The translations under genes and the position numbers were made by a program. This document shows positions 1-6,465 of a DNA stretch of 13,426 bases, piece after piece. The DNA comes from an uncultured Lachnospiraceae bacterium (GTDB taxonomy: Bacteria; Bacillota; Clostridia; Lachnospirales; Lachnospiraceae): NCBI GenBank assembly GCA_958405355.1, contig CATYEA010000029.1:1-13426 (forward strand). The letters are read 5' to 3'. The notes under the pieces are model-generated. The model was not told the origin of the DNA and made no database searches. It was given only the letters and a program-made list of their open reading frames with translations. Numbering within the stretch: the stretch's first letter is position 1; every line of letters begins with the position of its first letter.

Positions 1-1
1 A

Positions 2-724
2 GAAGTCTTTACTCTGTTCAAACGTCTGAACAAATATATTGACGAAACTATGCCATGGGCGCTTGCAAAAGATGAAGCGAAGAAAGACCGTCTGGCAACA
101 GTGCTTTACAATTTATTTGAAGGTATCCGTATCGGCGCGGTCTGCCTGGAAGCCTTCCTTCCAACCACTTCCAGGAAGATTCTGGATCAGATTGGAACAC
201 AGCAGAGAGACTTCCTCGAACTGGATACTTTTGGCCGGATGGAACAGGGTGTTAAAGTTATTGAGAAACCGGAGATTCTCTTTGCACGTATCGACATGAA
301 GGAGTTCATGGCAAAACTGGAAGCAGATAAGGCTGCGAAAGAAGCAGAAGCTGCCAAGGCAGCCGCTATGGAAGCTGGCATCGATATTGAAGCAAAGCCG
401 GAAATCACCTATGATGATTTTGCAAAGCTTCAGTTCCAGGTAGGTGAGATCATTGCCTGCGAAGCAGTGAAAAAATCTAAAAAGCTGCTTTGTTCTCAGG
501 TGAAGATCGGCAGCCAGGTACGTCAGATCGTATCCGGTATTAAAGCGCATTACACACCGGAAGAGATGGTAGGCAAGAAGGTTATGGTTGTGACAAATCT
601 GAAACCGGCGAAGTTGGCCGGCGTTATGTCCGAAGGCATGCTGCTCTGTGCAGAAGATGCGGACGGAAACCTGTCCCTGATGGTTCCTGAAAAAGAAATG
701 CCGTCAGGCGCGGAAATTTGTTAA
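2..724 (+). CDS. metG: Methionyl-tRNA synthetase, C-terminal part (5' truncated by window)
   Basis: This is the last 240 residues of cytoplasmic methionyl-tRNA synthetase, which charges tRNA-Met with methionine. The reading frame is open from base 2, so the gene begins outside the window and the catalytic Rossmann core is not visible. The first ~80 visible residues match the helical anticodon-binding domain (for example the NKYIDETMPWALAKDE stretch). An Ala/Glu/Lys-rich linker follows (about nt 320-375). The last ~105 residues, from about nt 404, form the C-terminal OB-fold tRNA-binding domain, with the typical QVGEI, QIVSGIK and NLKPAKLAGVMSEGM motifs. That domain dimerises many bacterial MetRS enzymes and aids tRNA binding. 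An intrinsic terminator closes the gene 15 bp downstream. In many Clostridia metG is followed directly by tatD, but here minus-strand CHR genes and a LysR gene intervene. The family call is firm. Confidence 0.97.
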   Translation, partial: EVFTLFKRLNKYIDETMPWALAKDEAKKDRLATVLYNLFEGIRIGAVCLEAFLPTTSRKILDQIGTQQRDFLELDTFGRMEQGVKVIEKPEILFARIDMKEFMAKLEADKAAKEAEAAKAAAMEAGIDIEAKPEITYDDFAKLQFQVGEIIACEAVKKSKKLLCSQVKIGSQVRQIVSGIKAHYTPEEMVGKKVMVVTNLKPAKLAGVMSEGMLLCAEDADGNLSLMVPEKEMPSGAEIC

Positions 725-738
725 GTTAAAAAGGAAGA

Positions 739-787
739 GGGTAGCCCCGAAGAGTCTGGAAAATGGCTGTGGGACTGCCCTTTTTTT
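739..787 (+). terminator. Rho-independent terminator of metG
   Basis: The arm GGGTAG-C-CCC (739-748) pairs with GGG-A-CTGCCC (771-780), giving nine pairs including one G-U and one internal mismatch. A run of seven T follows directly (781-787). It starts 15 bp after the metG stop codon, so it ends that transcript before the opposing CHR genes. Confidence 0.85.
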
Positions 788-1070
788 ATCGTGTGCGTTA
801 TATTTTTTCTTCCCAAGGTGGTTTGTTTTATCGGGTGTCCTGCATGATGTAACAATGGGATGAAAAAAGTCTGTGCGGAACCGCAATGAAGAGAAAATGG
901 AATAGATATGTAAAAATAAGAAATACTGTGTTAGCAGAACCGAAGCCGCTATAGAAGATAAGTTAATTTTAATAAAAAAGGGTGACTTTATCAATAATTA
1001 TCCATCGACGGTGTTCGAGACGAAAAGAGGTTTAAAGAGACTATAGATGGCGGACGGTTCCGAAGAAAGT
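788..1070. other. Intergenic stretch with no supported gene
   Basis: This AT-rich stretch between the metG terminator and the terminator of the CHR operon holds no convincing coding region. The longest frame across it (minus strand, 704-994) overlaps the end of metG and the metG terminator, has no good ribosome binding site, and its product resembles nothing I know. I see no strong promoter, long repeat or tRNA. It could be decayed sequence or hold an unrecognised small RNA. Confidence 0.5.
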
Positions 1071-1127
1071 CGAAAAAATAGTACAGTCTAAGAAACCGCG
1101 TTTTAGATTTCTCTGACTGTACTATTT
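1071..1127 (-). terminator. Strong terminator of the CHR operon (minus strand)
   Basis: A perfect 13-bp inverted repeat, AAATAGTACAGTC (1076-1088) and GACTGTACTATTT (1115-1127), encloses a second short stem, AGAAA/TTTCT. Read on the minus strand, the stem runs straight into six T (complement of 1073-1078). It lies 7 bp past the stop codon of the downstream CHR gene. On the plus strand the tail is only a short T run (1125-1127), so it should act mainly on minus-strand transcripts. Confidence 0.85.
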
Positions 1128-1133
1128 CAGGCT

Positions 1134-1700
1134 TTAGAACTTAAAGATGATTCCGACAATAGCAGAAGCGACTACCATGAGAATCGGATGAAAGTCTTTT
1201 TTGCGCAGAACAAGGTAAATAACAATGGCCAGGATAATGGATTTATAATTCAGCAGGTCCGCTATGTTTTGCGTAATCTCATACTGATCCAGATGGAGCA
1301 GAGCAATTTTGGCAACGCCGAGACCTGCGGCGATGATCAATCCTGTGGAGGCCGGACGAAGTCCGTAAAAAATATCCTGTACCAGTTTGGATTCTTTAAA
1401 TTTGTTCAGAATCTTTGATATGAGGATGATAATGACAACGGAAGGAAATACGAGGGCCAGCGGTCCCAGAAGTGCGCCTGGAAGCCCAAAAGAGGTAAAA
1501 CCGACATAAGTTGCCATATTGACACCCATAGGTCCGGGAGTGGATTCGGAGATGGCGATCATATTGGCCACATCCTGGGCGTTGAACCATCCGGTAGCTG
1601 TTCCCATGGCATAAAGGAAAGGCAGAGTTGCCAGTCCGCCGCCGACAGCAAAAAGACCGGTCTTGAAAAATTCAAATGCTAATCGTAATAATCCTGTCAT
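1134..1700 (-). CDS. Chromate transporter (CHR) family protein, second half-subunit
   Basis: This 188-residue hydrophobic protein carries one CHR domain (ChrA family). Hallmarks are the N-terminal GLFAVGGGLATLPFL segment and the STPGPMGVNMATYVG motif, followed by several membrane segments up to the C-terminus. Long ChrA proteins of about 400 residues contain two CHR domains in one chain. Here they are split into two adjacent genes, the known short-chain arrangement, and the two products probably work together in the cytoplasmic membrane. Its ATG overlaps the stop of the upstream partner gene (ATGA, 4 bp), which suggests translational coupling, and it also has its own AGGAGGTG site. Characterised family members export chromate, but many clostridial pairs have no proven substrate, so I would not claim chromate resistance from sequence alone. 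Confidence 0.92.
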   Translation of the reverse strand: MTGLLRLAFEFFKTGLFAVGGGLATLPFLYAMGTATGWFNAQDVANMIAISESTPGPMGVNMATYVGFTSFGLPGALLGPLALVFPSVVIIILISKILNKFKESKLVQDIFYGLRPASTGLIIAAGLGVAKIALLHLDQYEITQNIADLLNYKSIILAIVIYLVLRKKDFHPILMVVASAIVGIIFKF

Positions 1701-2248
1701 TTCTTTTCACCTCCTGTAATACCTGTCCGTTTGAAAATGACTCCTGCGATACCGGCGAGAACGACGATGAGGGCCGGAGATAATGGGGAAAATAGAGATA
1801 ATAGTAAAACAACAATACAAATGCCAAGGCAGATTTTATCGATAACGGATTTCTTTGCCAGTTTGGTAACAGCATTAAAAATCAGAACGCAGACACAGGC
1901 ACGGATGCCGTTGAAAGCATATTTGACGACAGCAAGATCGGCAAAATTCTGCAAAAAGGCTGCAATTAATGTGATGATGATCAGGGATGGGGTGATAATG
2001 CCAAGGGTAGCGACAATGCCTCCGATAACACCCCTTGTTTTGTAACCGACAAAGGTAGCTGTGTTTACCGCAATAATTCCCGGCGTACACTGTCCAATGG
2101 CAAAATAGTCCATAATTTCGTCTTCTGTGGCCCAGTGATATTTCTCAACGACTTCTTTTTGGAGCATTGGGAGCATAGCGTAACCGCCGCCGAAGGTAAA
2201 GGCGCCGATTCGGAAGAAGGCCATGAAGAGATTTACTAATTCTTTCAT
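1697..2248 (-). CDS. Chromate transporter (CHR) family protein, first half-subunit
   Basis: This 183-residue protein is the first gene of the minus-strand CHR pair. It has the family signature FTFGGGYAMLPML near residues 17-29, the CTPGIIAVNTATFVGY motif near residues 54-69, and several hydrophobic segments. It resembles its neighbour in layout but differs in sequence, as expected for the two unlike halves of a short-chain CHR transporter. The start is supported by AGGAGGA about 10 nt upstream. It is divergent from a LysR-family gene, the usual layout for a transporter controlled by that regulator. A 25-bp palindrome lies in its leader. The substrate is unknown; an anion such as chromate or sulfate is possible by family analogy. 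Confidence 0.92.
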   Translation of the reverse strand: MKELVNLFMAFFRIGAFTFGGGYAMLPMLQKEVVEKYHWATEDEIMDYFAIGQCTPGIIAVNTATFVGYKTRGVIGGIVATLGIITPSLIIITLIAAFLQNFADLAVVKYAFNGIRACVCVLIFNAVTKLAKKSVIDKICLGICIVVLLLSLFSPLSPALIVVLAGIAGVIFKRTGITGGEKK

Positions 2249-2290
2249 AAATTTGATTCCTCCTCAACGATATATTATTTCCATGATATT

Positions 2291-2315
2291 CTGGGGAAAT
2301 GCTTGATTTTCCCTG
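2291..2315. promoter_or_regulatory. 25-bp imperfect palindrome in the CHR operon leader, candidate operator
   Basis: CTGGGGAAAT (2291-2300) and ATTTTCCCTG (2306-2315) match as an inverted repeat at 8 of 10 positions around a 5-nt centre. The site lies between the proposed CHR promoter and the CHR start codon, where a bound protein could block or tune transcription. The size and symmetry suit a dimeric regulator, possibly the adjacent LysR protein. Binding is inferred. Confidence 0.45.
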
Positions 2316-2326
2316 AAACTATTGGT

Positions 2327-2355
2327 ATCATATCATAAATAAATATATATGAAAA
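2327..2355 (-). promoter_or_regulatory. Candidate promoter for the CHR pair
   Basis: On the minus strand, TTTTCA (complement of 2350-2355) lies 17 bp before TATGAT (complement of 2327-2332). The -10 matches the sigma-A consensus at 5 of 6 positions and the -35 at 4 of 6. The surrounding DNA is very AT-rich, so chance matches are possible. Confidence 0.4.
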
Positions 2356-2369
2356 GTATTAAAAAAGTA

Positions 2370-2392
2370 TATAATCCATATCGATAAGATAT
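2370..2392 (+). promoter_or_regulatory. LysR gene -10 box and LysR-type (T-N11-A) site
   Basis: A perfect TATAAT (2370-2375) lies 33 bp before the LysR start codon, but no good -35 is visible. Directly after it, ATATC-gataa-GATAT (2378-2392) is a perfect 5-5-5 inverted repeat with the T-N11-A spacing typical of LysR-family boxes. Its place at or just after the expected transcription start suits autoregulation. This is inferred from position and pattern only. Confidence 0.5.
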
Positions 2393-2408
2393 AGCAGGTG
2401 GTGATATC

Positions 2409-3257
2409 ATGGATCTGAAGCAGTTGAGTTATTTTGCAGCGATTGTCGATGAAGGAAGTATATCGGCGGCGGCGAAAAAGCTGCATATTTCCCAGCCGCC
2501 GTTGAGTACCCAAATGAAGTCTCTGGAAGCGGAGCTGGGGGTAGTGCTTTTTGAACGGGGGCTTCGAAGCATTACATTGACGGATGCAGGAAAACTGATG
2601 TATGAACGGGCCAAAACCATACTGGATATGGCTTCGGCGGCTAAAATGGAGATTGACAGTCTGGGAAACGGACTTCGGGGGACATTGCGTATAGGGATGG
2701 TATCATCATCGGTGACCGGTCATGTGGCCAGGAGATTGATGGCGTTTCGTGAACTGTATCCGGAAGTGAACTTTCAGATTTATGAGGGAAATACGTATCA
2801 GCTTTTGGATGGACTGAAATCAAATCATATTGATCTGGCGTTGGTTCGGGCGCCTTTTCCTGAAGCTGGATTTGTATGTCATAAATATCAGGAAGAATAT
2901 TTTGTAGCCGTCGGATTGCCTGGAAATCTCCCGGAGCATGTCGAGTTCGTAGATGTGGCGGAACATCCCCTTGTTTTATATCGGCGCTGGGAGACACCGA
3001 TCCGGCAGGCATTTGAAGATAAAGGGCTGACAATCCGTCTGGCCTGTATGGTGGACAATGCCTGGACGAGCATTCAAATGGTTCGGGCCGGTATGGGAAT
3101 TGCTCTTTTGCCCGAATCCTTTGCGGCAGATATTCCGGGAATTCAAATCTGGAGTCTGAATGAAAATGCCTTGAAGACCCAATTGATGCTGGTGAAGCGG
3201 GATGACAGGTATATATCGAATATTACGAAAATATTTTTTGAAAAATTTGAAGTTTGA
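2409..3257 (+). CDS. LysR-family transcriptional regulator
   Basis: This 282-residue protein is a typical LysR-type regulator. The N-terminal winged helix-turn-helix spans about residues 1-60 (SISAAAKKLHISQPPLST then LEAELGVVLFERG), followed by a linker helix. The C-terminal periplasmic-binding-like effector domain starts near residue 92 (GTLRIGMVSS) and runs to the end. The start is supported by AGGTGGTG about 6 nt upstream. It is divergent from the CHR pair, which it probably controls in response to a small effector, perhaps the transported ion. Only 15 bp separate its stop from tatD with no terminator between, so the two genes are likely co-transcribed. Effector and targets cannot be read from the sequence. 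Confidence 0.95.
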   Translation: MDLKQLSYFAAIVDEGSISAAAKKLHISQPPLSTQMKSLEAELGVVLFERGLRSITLTDAGKLMYERAKTILDMASAAKMEIDSLGNGLRGTLRIGMVSSSVTGHVARRLMAFRELYPEVNFQIYEGNTYQLLDGLKSNHIDLALVRAPFPEAGFVCHKYQEEYFVAVGLPGNLPEHVEFVDVAEHPLVLYRRWETPIRQAFEDKGLTIRLACMVDNAWTSIQMVRAGMGIALLPESFAADIPGIQIWSLNENALKTQLMLVKRDDRYISNITKIFFEKFEV

Positions 3258-3272
3258 GTCAGGAGGTACATT

Positions 3273-4064
3273 ATGATTTTTGACACACATGCACATTATG
3301 ATGATCGGAAATTTGATAAAGATAGAGAGGAACTGATGAAACAGCTTCAGGCTGCGGGAATCGCACGAGTTGTGGATATCGGTGCGGATATTGATTCTAC
3401 CCGGCGGGCTGTGGCGTTGGCAAAGCAGTATGATTTTATTTATGCGGCGGCCGGTGTTCATCCGAGCGATGTAGATTGTCTGGATGAGCGGAGCTTCCAG
3501 TGGCTTACCTGTTTGGTGGAGGAATCTGTCGAAGAAAAAGGAAAAATTGTCGCTGTCGGTGAAATCGGTCTGGATTATTACTGGGAGAAGGACCCGGAAC
3601 AGCGTAAAAAACAGAAATACTGGTTTGAGCAGCAGATGGAGCTGGCCCGGAAAACCGGACTTCCGGTGGTCATTCATTCCAGAGAAGCGGCAAAAGATAC
3701 ATGGGACATGATGAATGGGCTAAAATGCGAGGATATCGGCGGGGTAATCCATTGTTATTCTTATTCTGTAGAAATGGCCCGTAATTATTTGAACAAAGGT
3801 TTTTATCTTGGAATCGGCGGTGTTGTTACTTATAAAAATGCCAGAGTTCTAAAGGAAGTCGTGCAGTATGCGCCGATGGACCGGATTGTCCTTGAAACGG
3901 ACTGTCCATACCTGACACCGGAACCAAATCGGGGGAAAAGAAATAGTTCCCTGAATCTGCCGTATGTTATTGAAACGATTTCCCGGTTAAAAGGAATTTC
4001 AGCCGATGAGGTTGAAGCGGTAACATGGGAAAATGGAAAGAACATGTACCGGATGTCGGAGTAA
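3273..4064 (+). CDS. tatD: TatD-family metal-dependent deoxyribonuclease
   Basis: This 263-residue cytoplasmic hydrolase belongs to the TatD family, a TIM-barrel with a two-metal centre whose characterised members degrade DNA (3'-5' exonuclease or AP-endonuclease activity). Metal ligands are visible: H6 and H8 in FDTHAH, E97 in VGEIGLDYYW, H135 in VVIHSRE, H160 in VIHCYS and D210 in ETDCPYLTP. Length is normal for the family. AGGAGGT lies 7 nt before the ATG. In many Clostridia tatD sits between metG and rnmV-ksgA as part of a housekeeping cluster. Here it follows a LysR gene by 15 bp, and no rnmV gene (RNase M5) is present before ksgA. I see no terminator after it. Confidence 0.95.
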   Translation: MIFDTHAHYDDRKFDKDREELMKQLQAAGIARVVDIGADIDSTRRAVALAKQYDFIYAAAGVHPSDVDCLDERSFQWLTCLVEESVEEKGKIVAVGEIGLDYYWEKDPEQRKKQKYWFEQQMELARKTGLPVVIHSREAAKDTWDMMNGLKCEDIGGVIHCYSYSVEMARNYLNKGFYLGIGGVVTYKNARVLKEVVQYAPMDRIVLETDCPYLTPEPNRGKRNSSLNLPYVIETISRLKGISADEVEAVTWENGKNMYRMSE

Positions 4065-4167
4065 ACTTTGCAAATTTATATTTTCTTAGGAATTAAATAA
4101 TTGAATGTTAAAGTGTCCAAGTCCTTTTTGCGATACAATCAGTATTGAATAAGGAGGCTGGGACATT

Positions 4168-4923
4168 ATGTATGGAAAAAGCAGGGTTTATTATAAAAAA
4201 CGCAGAAAGCAACGGAGGGGATTATTGGGGACCTATGTTCTGCTGGTTCTGTCTGTTTTGTTGATTATTGTAGGGTTAAAGCTGGTGATAGGTAACTGGA
4301 CAACTGTAGCCGGGGCGGCAGAAAATGCCATATTTTCCGAAATATTGGGAGAAAATGTACCTGCCAATGAACAGGGGGATGACTGGCAGTTGCTTCTGGT
4401 GAATCCATGGCATCCAATTTCGGAGGATTATAAGCCAGAGCTAACGGAATTGTGGAACGGAGAGTCGGTAGACAGCCGCATTTATCCTGATTTACAGGCA
4501 ATGTTTGATGATGCAAGGGCTGCCGGGCTGGAACCCTATGTGACTTCCGGCTATAGAACAAATCAAGTGCAGCAGTCGTTGATGGATGAGGAAATCGCAG
4601 ATTATATAGCCCAGGGATACTCTGAAGAGGAAGCCAGATCAATTGCCGAACAGTGGGTGGCTGCTCCGGGGACGAGTGAACATCAAATTGGTCTGGCTGT
4701 GGATATCAGTATGGAAAATACAGGGACCCGGGGCGCGTCGGATGTCTGGAAATGGTTGATGGATCATAGTTATAAATATGGTTTTATCCTTCGATACCCC
4801 GAAGATAAAACGGATATTACCGGAATCAGCTATGAGCCGTGGCATTACAGATACGTCGGGAAAGAAGCGGCGGAAGAAATTTACCGGCGGGGTGTCTGCC
4901 TGGAAGAGTATTTGACGAATTAA
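4168..4923 (+). CDS. Membrane-anchored D-alanyl-D-alanine carboxypeptidase, VanY type (peptidase M15B)
   Basis: This 251-residue protein probably trims the terminal D-alanine from peptidoglycan stem peptides on the outer face of the membrane. A very basic N-terminus (residues 1-17) is followed by one hydrophobic segment (about 19-41), consistent with a signal anchor. The M15B/VanY domain covers about residues 85-250. It shows SGYR (117-120), the zinc motif SEHQIGLAVD with H162 and D169, and EPWHYRYVG with the catalytic E213 and ligand H216. All key residues are present, so it should be active. AAGGAGG lies about 10 nt before the ATG. A possible -10 (TACAAT, 4134-4139) is present without a clear -35. 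No other vancomycin-resistance genes are nearby, so a housekeeping wall-remodelling role is more likely than resistance. Confidence 0.93.
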   Translation: MYGKSRVYYKKRRKQRRGLLGTYVLLVLSVLLIIVGLKLVIGNWTTVAGAAENAIFSEILGENVPANEQGDDWQLLLVNPWHPISEDYKPELTELWNGESVDSRIYPDLQAMFDDARAAGLEPYVTSGYRTNQVQQSLMDEEIADYIAQGYSEEEARSIAEQWVAAPGTSEHQIGLAVDISMENTGTRGASDVWKWLMDHSYKYGFILRYPEDKTDITGISYEPWHYRYVGKEAAEEIYRRGVCLEEYLTN

Positions 4924-4934
4924 ATTATTTGGAG

Positions 4935-4985
4935 AAAAATGGTGTCGTCTGACAGTGAAATGTGACTGCTGACGGCACCTTTTTT
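4935..4985. terminator. Bidirectional terminator between vanY-like and metallophosphoesterase genes
   Basis: GGTGTCGTC (4941-4949) pairs with GACGGCACC (4971-4979) over nine positions, one of them G-U. Six T (4980-4985) follow on the plus strand. On the minus strand the stem is followed by one A and then five T (complement of 4935-4939). It therefore suits both converging genes. Confidence 0.85.
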
Positions 4986-5027
4986 GTCGATATAGCATGT
5001 TTGTCGGTGAATTTCAATTAGAAGTTT

Positions 5028-6221
5028 TTAATTACCAAAATGCACTTTAATATTCACTACTTCACTTTTTGTACCGACGCGCATATTTGGTCCGAAGAGG
5101 CCGACACCGGAGGTGACGATACTCTGCATGTCGCCTTTTTTCAAGTATCCGGCCGGATTTTCCCAGATTAATTTGCAGAGAAGGTTGGAAGGAAATGTCT
5201 GTCCATCATGGGTATGACCGCATAAATGCAGATCAATTCCGGCATCCGTGATTTCCTGAAGGAATTTAGGCTCATGTTCCATAACGATGACCGGTTTTCT
5301 GCTGTCAAGGCCGTTCATGATTTCCTGCGGTGTTTTTCGGATATCAACGCCTCGGCCAGGGCGTTCTTCGTCCGCACGGCCGACGAGATAGAAGGAGTCA
5401 TCGATGAGCAGGGTCTGTTCGGTAATTAATCGGATGTTTGCACGTTCAAGAAAATCATCCATTCGAGGATCACTTGTTTTTTTCTGATTGGAAGGGAAAG
5501 TGAAACCGGCGAGGATTTTCTCGTCCGTGTCATGATTTCCGTAAACTGCGTAAGTTCCATATCTGCTGTGGATTTGAGAGAGTATCCGGATTAATTCCTC
5601 CGGATTTCCCATAGCATCATAGTCGTTGTCAAATATATCTCCGGCAATGAGAACAATATCCGGATTCTGAGCATTGATTTTATCCACCATCTGGCGCATC
5701 ATTCTCGGTCCGACTGTGTAGCCGAGGTGCAGATCAGCTACAAGCGCAATATTCAACTCGCCCAGTTTTCCGCCGTCTTTATTAATATTTATTTCATAAC
5801 TTGTGGTGCGGACATGGACAGCGCTGATTATGCCCCATATACATAAAAATGTAATAGCAGCAATGCAGATAAAGCCCGTAATAACAAAAGCTTTTCCGGA
5901 TGCAAGGATTTCGGCCGGTATAATATGTGCAAAATGTAAAATCAGCCGGATAAGTTCCGCAACGCCCAGAACGATGATCATGTATAAGAGAATCCCAAGC
6001 CAATAGGTGCCGATGCAGGAAAGAATTCTCTGGAATCCTGAATGAGGAAGAATAAAGGCAAGACCAATGGAAAGGGCTAAAAATGCATAGATAATTATAA
6101 AAAACAAACGAAACCCGGTTCTGTTTGTATGCTCCGAGCAGGCGGAAAGCCATTGGAGTGCCCGACAGCATATGTAAATATTTCCCAAAAGATAAAGCGG
6201 TGATAAAAATAGTGCAATCAT
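5028..6221 (-). CDS. Membrane-bound metallophosphoesterase (YkuE/YaeI-like)
   Basis: This 397-residue protein joins an N-terminal membrane domain to a calcineurin-like phosphoesterase domain. Four hydrophobic stretches (about residues 1-20, 38-58, 68-95 and 108-135) should place it in the cytoplasmic membrane. The catalytic domain starts near residue 155 and has every family motif: ADLHLG (D163, H165), GDIFDND (D195), GNHD (229-231), MEHEP (H316) and CGHTHDGQ (H336, H338). These bind two metal ions. Related proteins of this layout hydrolyse phosphodiesters or phosphomonoesters, in some cases lipid-linked ones; the substrate here is unknown. The start is supported by AGAAGGGA about 10 nt upstream. 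It is transcribed alone, away from ksgA and toward the vanY-like gene. Possible extended -10 boxes lie within the upstream repeat element. Confidence 0.93.
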   Translation of the reverse strand: MIALFLSPLYLLGNIYICCRALQWLSACSEHTNRTGFRLFFIIIYAFLALSIGLAFILPHSGFQRILSCIGTYWLGILLYMIIVLGVAELIRLILHFAHIIPAEILASGKAFVITGFICIAAITFLCIWGIISAVHVRTTSYEININKDGGKLGELNIALVADLHLGYTVGPRMMRQMVDKINAQNPDIVLIAGDIFDNDYDAMGNPEELIRILSQIHSRYGTYAVYGNHDTDEKILAGFTFPSNQKKTSDPRMDDFLERANIRLITEQTLLIDDSFYLVGRADEERPGRGVDIRKTPQEIMNGLDSRKPVIVMEHEPKFLQEITDAGIDLHLCGHTHDGQTFPSNLLCKLIWENPAGYLKKGDMQSIVTSGVGLFGPNMRVGTKSEVVNIKVHFGN

Positions 6222-6250
6222 AGTAAGCTTCCCTTCTTTTCTCAGGTTAT

Positions 6251-6359
6251 TAACTGTTCACAGTATACCATGTCAACTAAGCTCGAAAATATCTCGCTAA
6301 GTTTCCAGGTATGCGTTCTCAGTAAGCTCGAAAATACCTCGCTAACTGTTCACAGTATA
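6251..6359. repeat. 109-bp element bounded by 17-bp direct repeats, with an internal 23-bp repeat
   Basis: The exact 17-mer TAACTGTTCACAGTATA occurs at 6251-6267 and 6343-6359, and contains the 12-bp palindrome ACTGTTCACAGT. Between these lie two copies of a 23-mer starting TAAGCTCGAAAATA (6278-6300 and 6323-6345), which differ at one base. The second 23-mer overlaps the second 17-mer by three bases. On the minus strand each 17-mer carries a TATACT preceded by TGG (near copy) or TGA (far copy). This makes an extended -10, and the far copy also has TTGTAC 18 bp upstream. The element looks like a dispersed non-coding repeat or miniature mobile element that could supply a promoter for the metallophosphoesterase gene. 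That role is inferred. Confidence 0.7.
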
Positions 6360-6400
6360 TCACAACAGGCAATGAGAGTACAAGTTGGGGACATCCTTGG

Positions 6401-6429
6401 TTGACAATTGATGTTCAGGACGATAAACT
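6401..6429 (+). promoter_or_regulatory. Promoter of ksgA
   Basis: A perfect -35 TTGACA (6401-6406) is separated by exactly 17 bp from TAAACT (6424-6429), which matches the -10 consensus at 4 of 6 positions. The ksgA start codon lies 36 bp further on. Confidence 0.75.
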
Positions 6430-6465
6430 GTTAGAAAACGTGGAAAGTAATAAAAGGAGTTGTAC

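Noticed and set aside
704..994. Minus-strand 96-codon frame across the metG terminator
   Set aside because: It overlaps the end of metG and its terminator, lacks a good ribosome binding site, and its product has no recognisable family character.
1134..2248. Proven chromate resistance operon
   Set aside because: The CHR family is clear, but the short-chain pair has no substrate-specific evidence and no other metal-resistance gene is nearby.
2976..3677. Minus-strand 233-codon frame
   Set aside because: It lies entirely opposite the LysR and tatD genes, which have clear family motifs and ribosome binding sites; it is a shadow frame.
4168..4923. Vancomycin-resistance gene cluster
   Set aside because: Only a VanY-type carboxypeptidase is present, with no vanA/B ligase, vanH, vanX or VanRS genes around it; a general cell-wall role is more likely.
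6251..6359. CRISPR array
   Set aside because: There are only two copies of each repeat, the 23-mers differ, the spacing is irregular, and no cas genes are present.
6460..6465. TTG start for ksgA
   Set aside because: The TTG directly abuts the AGGAG ribosome binding site; the ATG at 6466 has correct 6-nt spacing.
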